Positions 6,149 to 8,614 of a stretch of DNA of 8,614 nt are shown here, piece by piece. Positions within the stretch are counted from its first letter, which is position 1, and every line of letters begins with the position of its first letter. The notes under the pieces were generated by a model. The model searched no databases. It had not been told where the DNA came from and worked only from the letters and a program-made list of their open reading frames with translations. The translations under genes and the position numbers were made by a program. Origin of the DNA: Parcubacteria group bacterium GW2011_GWA2_47_7 (GTDB lineage Bacteria; Patescibacteriota; Minisyncoccia; Phycocordibacterales; UBA6899); contig LCOM01000043.1 of NCBI GenBank assembly GCA_000999395.1, forward strand, positions 1-8,614, given 5' to 3'.

Positions 6149-6829
6149 ATGGCAGGCGTATCCGTTATTCTCCCCTGTTTGAATGAAGAGGAAAGCATTG
6201 GGGCAAGCATTGAGAAAATACTGGCAGTTTTCAAAAAAAACGGCATCGAGGGAGAGGTTGTGGTGGTTGATAACGGGAGTACCGACAACTCCGCCGCAAT
6301 AGCAAAGCGATTTCCCGTAACGTACGTGTTCGAGCCACGGCACGGCTACGGCATGGCGTATCTTGCCGGATTCAAGCGCACTACGGGGCAATCAATTATT
6401 CTCGGAGATCCTGACAGCTCATACGATTTCAACGACATACCGCGGTTTTTGTCCACCCTTGAAACATGCGATGTCGTGTTGGGATCGCGATTTACAGGGA
6501 CTATGGAAAAGAATGCGATGCCGTTCCTGCATCGCCGCGTCGGCAACCCCCTTCTGCGATTCCTTTTACGCCTTCTCTATGGCTTGCGCGTTTCCGAACC
6601 GAGCACTGGGTTTCTCGCGATCCGTCGGGATGCGCTCGCCTTACTCGATCTTAAAGAACCCGGGATGGAATTCTCCTCCGAGATGCTCGTCCGAATAAAA
6701 AAGGGCGACTTCCGTCTTGTCGAAATCCCCATTACGTACCACCGGCGGACGGGGACATCAAAACTGCGCACATGGAGAGACGGCTTCCGGCATCTTCGTT
6801 TTTTGTTTAAGGAGCGTTTGCGCGCATGA
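6149..6829 (+). CDS. Family 2 glycosyltransferase, polyprenyl-phosphate mannosyl/glucosyltransferase (DPM1-like)
   Basis: This 226-residue protein is a compact GT-A enzyme of the DPM1 type, which transfers a hexose from a nucleotide sugar to a polyprenyl (dolichyl or undecaprenyl) phosphate on the cytoplasmic membrane face. Motifs are VSVILPCLNEEESI (4-17), VVVVDNGSTDNS (37-48) for nucleotide binding, the metal-binding GDPDSSYDF (86-94), LGSRF (111-115), HRRVGN (128-133) and EPSTGFLAIRR (150-160). The C-terminus has YHRRTGTSKL (198-207), seen in this subfamily. It has no transmembrane helix; the hydrophobic stretch at 134-146 may dip into the membrane. The length equals the minimal soluble form, without the GtrB-like membrane tail. 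It overlaps the next glycosyltransferase by 4 nt. A lipid-linked sugar made here would need a GT-C type acceptor enzyme, which is not in the window. Confidence 0.88.
   Translation: MAGVSVILPCLNEEESIGASIEKILAVFKKNGIEGEVVVVDNGSTDNSAAIAKRFPVTYVFEPRHGYGMAYLAGFKRTTGQSIILGDPDSSYDFNDIPRFLSTLETCDVVLGSRFTGTMEKNAMPFLHRRVGNPLLRFLLRLLYGLRVSEPSTGFLAIRRDALALLDLKEPGMEFSSEMLVRIKKGDFRLVEIPITYHRRTGTSKLRTWRDGFRHLRFLFKERLRA
6808..6814 (+). promoter_or_regulatory. Ribosome binding site of the GT4 gene inside the GT2 gene
   Basis: TAAGGAG near the 3' end of the GT2 gene lies 11 nt before ATG 6826, slightly longer than optimal. Together with the ATGA overlap of the GT4 start and GT2 stop codons it indicates translational coupling of the two glycosyltransferases. 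Confidence 0.55.
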
Positions 6830-7950
6830 GTAAAGACGTCAGAAAAAAAGTCGCCATCTTCCACAATTACATGGACAATATCGGCGGCGCTGAGATGGTG
6901 GTCTTGGCGCTCGCGCGAGAACTGGGCGCAGACGTCTATTCTCCCGCCGTAAATCAGGGAAACATCAGGAAAATGGGTTTTGACGTCAAGGTCAACCTCA
7001 TTGGAGACGGCGCGCTTCCTCTAAATGCTCCCGCGCGCCAGCAGTTAGCCTTGCGCGCCCTGCGCCGCCTTGATATCTCAAAACAGTACGACTTTTTTAT
7101 CATTGCCGGAGATTGGGCCGTGAGCGCCGCAGTCAACCACAAGCCGAACCTGTGGTACGTTCATTCGCCGATACGCGAGATATGGGACCTGTACGAATAC
7201 GCGCGGGAACATATCGTGCCGGGAGGACTTATCCCGAACCTGAATAAGTACCTCTTCGATATATGGGTACGGTATAACCGGTTTCTCAACAGGAAATACG
7301 TCGGCCACACCGGGCGGATCGTCTGCAACTCGGAGAATACGCGGCAACGAGTACAAAAATATCTTAAGAGGGGCGCGGCCGTTGTCCATCCTCCCGTCGA
7401 TACGTCGGAATTTTATTTTGGAAAAACGGGCGATTATTGGCTCTCCGTAAACCGGCTTTTGGCCCACAAACGCATCGACATCCAGATGAATGCTTTCCGT
7501 GAATTGCCGAACGAAAAGCTCGTTGTCGTCGGGACATACGAGAAGGCGGATCACTTTCTCGAATACAAAAAATACATAGAGAGCGTAAAGCCCGATAACG
7601 TGACGATACGCTCGCACGTCGGCGCCGATGAGCTACGGAAACTCTACGCGAACTGCAAAGGATTCATCACGACCGCCCGCGACGAGGATTTCGGATTAAC
7701 CGCAGTCGAAGCAATGGCTTCGGGAAAGCCGGTCATCGCGCCGAACGAAGGAGGCTACAAAGAGACGGTGATCGAAGGCGCGACCGGAACACTTCTCGAC
7801 GACATTGATGCGGAGAAGCTCGTACAAGCCGTGCGTACCATCGGGGAAAATCCCGGGCAGTACAAGGACGCATGCCTGCGACGCGCCCAAGAATTCGATA
7901 CGCAGGTTTTTATTGAAGGCATAAAGAGAGAGATTGAGCGGCAGGTCTAG
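6826..7950 (+). CDS. GT4-family glycosyltransferase (glycosyltransferase group 1)
   Basis: The 374-residue protein has the two-domain GT-B layout. The N-terminal acceptor domain starts with VAIFHNYMDNIGGAEMV (9-25), whose GGAE is the glycine-rich loop near the phosphates. It includes LWYVHSPIREIWDLYEY (109-125) and IVCNSENTRQRV (165-176). The C-terminal donor domain has YWLSVNRLLAHKRID (204-218), VVVGTYEK (233-240) and the retaining-enzyme E-x7-E motif EDFGLTAVE (287-295), followed by AMASGKPVIAPNEGG (296-310). It should transfer a sugar from a nucleotide donor to a glycan or lipid-linked acceptor in the cytoplasm; the sugar and acceptor are unknown. Its ATG overlaps the GT2 stop codon (ATGA), so both belong to one operon and probably one pathway. 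There is no signal peptide and no membrane segment. Confidence 0.9.
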   Translation: MSKDVRKKVAIFHNYMDNIGGAEMVVLALARELGADVYSPAVNQGNIRKMGFDVKVNLIGDGALPLNAPARQQLALRALRRLDISKQYDFFIIAGDWAVSAAVNHKPNLWYVHSPIREIWDLYEYAREHIVPGGLIPNLNKYLFDIWVRYNRFLNRKYVGHTGRIVCNSENTRQRVQKYLKRGAAVVHPPVDTSEFYFGKTGDYWLSVNRLLAHKRIDIQMNAFRELPNEKLVVVGTYEKADHFLEYKKYIESVKPDNVTIRSHVGADELRKLYANCKGFITTARDEDFGLTAVEAMASGKPVIAPNEGGYKETVIEGATGTLLDDIDAEKLVQAVRTIGENPGQYKDACLRRAQEFDTQVFIEGIKREIERQV

Positions 7951-7981
7951 AAAAACAAGTTTTCTTTTCTCTCACTACATT

Positions 7982-8010
7982 TTCACATTTCCGAGCCGAG
8001 GAGTTACTAT
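7982..8010 (+). promoter_or_regulatory. Possible promoter of the SGNH hydrolase gene
   Basis: TTCACA (7982-7987, five of six to the -35 consensus) is followed after exactly 17 nt by TACTAT (8005-8010, four of six). Transcription would start near 8017, about 11 nt before ATG 8028. The GAGGAG at 7998-8003 would then lie upstream of the transcript and could not act as a ribosome binding site for it. If the gene is instead read through from the GT4 gene, GAGGAG would serve ATG 8011. Confidence 0.4.
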
Positions 8011-8028
8011 ATGGTCACATTCCTCTGA
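8011..8028 (+). other. Five-codon mini-ORF (MVTFL) joined to the SGNH gene by TGATG
   Basis: ATG 8011 sits 7 nt after a GAGGAG Shine-Dalgarno sequence (7998-8003), an ideal spacing, but the frame runs only five codons to TGA at 8026-8028. The last base of that stop is the first base of the SGNH start codon (TGATG). This is the layout of termination-reinitiation coupling on a read-through transcript. It could also be a coincidence inside a promoter, or mark a one-base indel. Confidence 0.3.
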
Positions 8029-8614
8029 TGCCGAAGAGAACATACCCAAAAAAAATACTGTATTGGTCAGTTGCAGTTCTGATACTTGTCGGCATCGCAG
8101 AAATTGGATTACGCATCGCCGGCGATATGTACGTGCGCCAGAAATTCAGCAATGTACAGTGGGCGATCGAATCCTCCGGACTGAAAACGGCGCATACGAA
8201 TAACAACACAGCTTCTGGAAAAACCGGGCAAAAGGAACCGACAAACATTATTGCGTTAGGTGAATCAAGCACCGCCGGTTTGTGGGTAGATCGACCTCAA
8301 TCGTATCCCGCACAACTTGAAGTATTGTTACAAAAACGGTATCCGGAAAAAACTATCCGGGTATTCGTGCCGCTCCATGTCGGTCAAAATACCTCTCAAG
8401 TGGCAAACCGGATTGAGCAGCATATTGCGACCTATGACCCGAAATTGATTATTCTCATGGTGGGATATAACAACGAGTGGTCGCTTTCAGAGAGTCATAT
8501 CACGCGATTCGTAACCGGTTGGAGTTTTGACTCATTGAGGGTTAAAGCATTGGTTACCTTGGACGAATCGCGCCTCTTTCGGGTGATGCGTTATGCGCTC
8601 TTACGCGTTGTGGT
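8028..8614 (+). CDS. SGNH/GDSL-type hydrolase with N-terminal membrane anchor (3' end cut by the window)
   Basis: The 195 visible residues start with a basic segment (MPKRTYPKK) and one membrane helix (about 10-31), then a polar linker, then an SGNH hydrolase domain that runs off the right edge. Block I is IIALGESSTAG (74-84), with Ser80 as the expected nucleophile and Glu in place of the usual Asp of GDSxT. LHVGQNTSQ (116-124) supplies the block II glycine, and LIILMVGYNNEW (140-151) is block III, reading GYNN instead of GxND. Blocks with GES are common in membrane-anchored SGNH proteins near glycan genes, where they are thought to remove or move O-acyl groups. The domain probably lies outside the membrane. 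The block V Ser/Asp-His pair would be beyond the edge, so activity cannot be judged. ATG 8028 is the only good start in this frame. The gene follows GT4 after 77 nt. Confidence 0.8.
   Translation, partial: MPKRTYPKKILYWSVAVLILVGIAEIGLRIAGDMYVRQKFSNVQWAIESSGLKTAHTNNNTASGKTGQKEPTNIIALGESSTAGLWVDRPQSYPAQLEVLLQKRYPEKTIRVFVPLHVGQNTSQVANRIEQHIATYDPKLIILMVGYNNEWSLSESHITRFVTGWSFDSLRVKALVTLDESRLFRVMRYALLRVV

Noticed and set aside
7949..7970. Possible terminator right after the GT4 gene (AGAAAA, loop, TTTTCT, then T/C-rich bases)
   Set aside because: The stem is six A-U pairs only, with no GC pair, so it would be too weak to stop transcription reliably. It may simply be an AT-rich spacer.
1..8614. CRISPR array, tRNA, rRNA, insertion sequence, integrase or toxin-antitoxin pair
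   Set aside because: I looked for spaced direct repeats, tRNA-like cloverleaf ends, transposase or integrase motifs and paired small ORFs, and saw none.

Overview
The window (about 8.6 kb, GC near 50%) looks like bacterial chromosome with dense, short-gapped genes. The gene mix is two glycosyltransferases, a nucleotide-sugar dehydratase, an SGNH hydrolase, a class III aminotransferase and a large membrane-anchored protein of no recognised family. Together with several start codons that lack a Shine-Dalgarno sequence, this would fit a Patescibacteria/CPR-type genome such as a Parcubacteria lineage. That placement is an inference from gene style only; no rRNA or other marker gene is present.

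Left part, minus strand (1-1657). A divergent sodium:solute symporter-like transporter (161-1657) has a convincing sigma70-type promoter (-35 TTGACT, -10 TATACT), a leader of about 58 nt and a strong ribosome binding site. It ends in a clear intrinsic terminator (106-139). Immediately beyond the terminator another minus-strand gene starts and runs off the left edge (87-1).

Middle, plus strand (1809-4884). A 539-residue protein with an N-terminal membrane anchor and four extracytoplasmic cysteines is transcribed divergently from the transporter and starts with GTG. It is followed after 121 nt by a class III PLP-dependent aminotransferase with its own possible promoter.

Right part, plus strand (4994-8614). 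This is a surface-glycan style set: an RmlB-like NAD-dependent sugar-nucleotide dehydratase, a DPM1-like family 2 glycosyltransferase, a GT4-type glycosyltransferase overlapping it by 4 nt, and an SGNH/GDSL-type hydrolase with an N-terminal membrane anchor that is cut by the right edge. A plausible division of labour is sugar activation and modification (dehydratase, perhaps the aminotransferase), transfer to a lipid carrier or glycan (GT2, GT4), and de-O-acylation or acyl transfer outside the membrane (SGNH protein). Substrates cannot be read from the sequence.

The most notable structure outside the genes is in the start regions. Several genes have -10-like hexamers only 6-8 nt upstream of a start codon with no Shine-Dalgarno sequence, suggesting leaderless mRNAs. 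The gap before the GT2 gene holds interleaved alternative stems and an orphan ribosome binding site, and the SGNH gene is preceded by a five-codon ORF joined to it by TGATG. I see no CRISPR array, tRNA, rRNA, insertion sequence or phage gene, and no gene-free stretch longer than about 150 bases.
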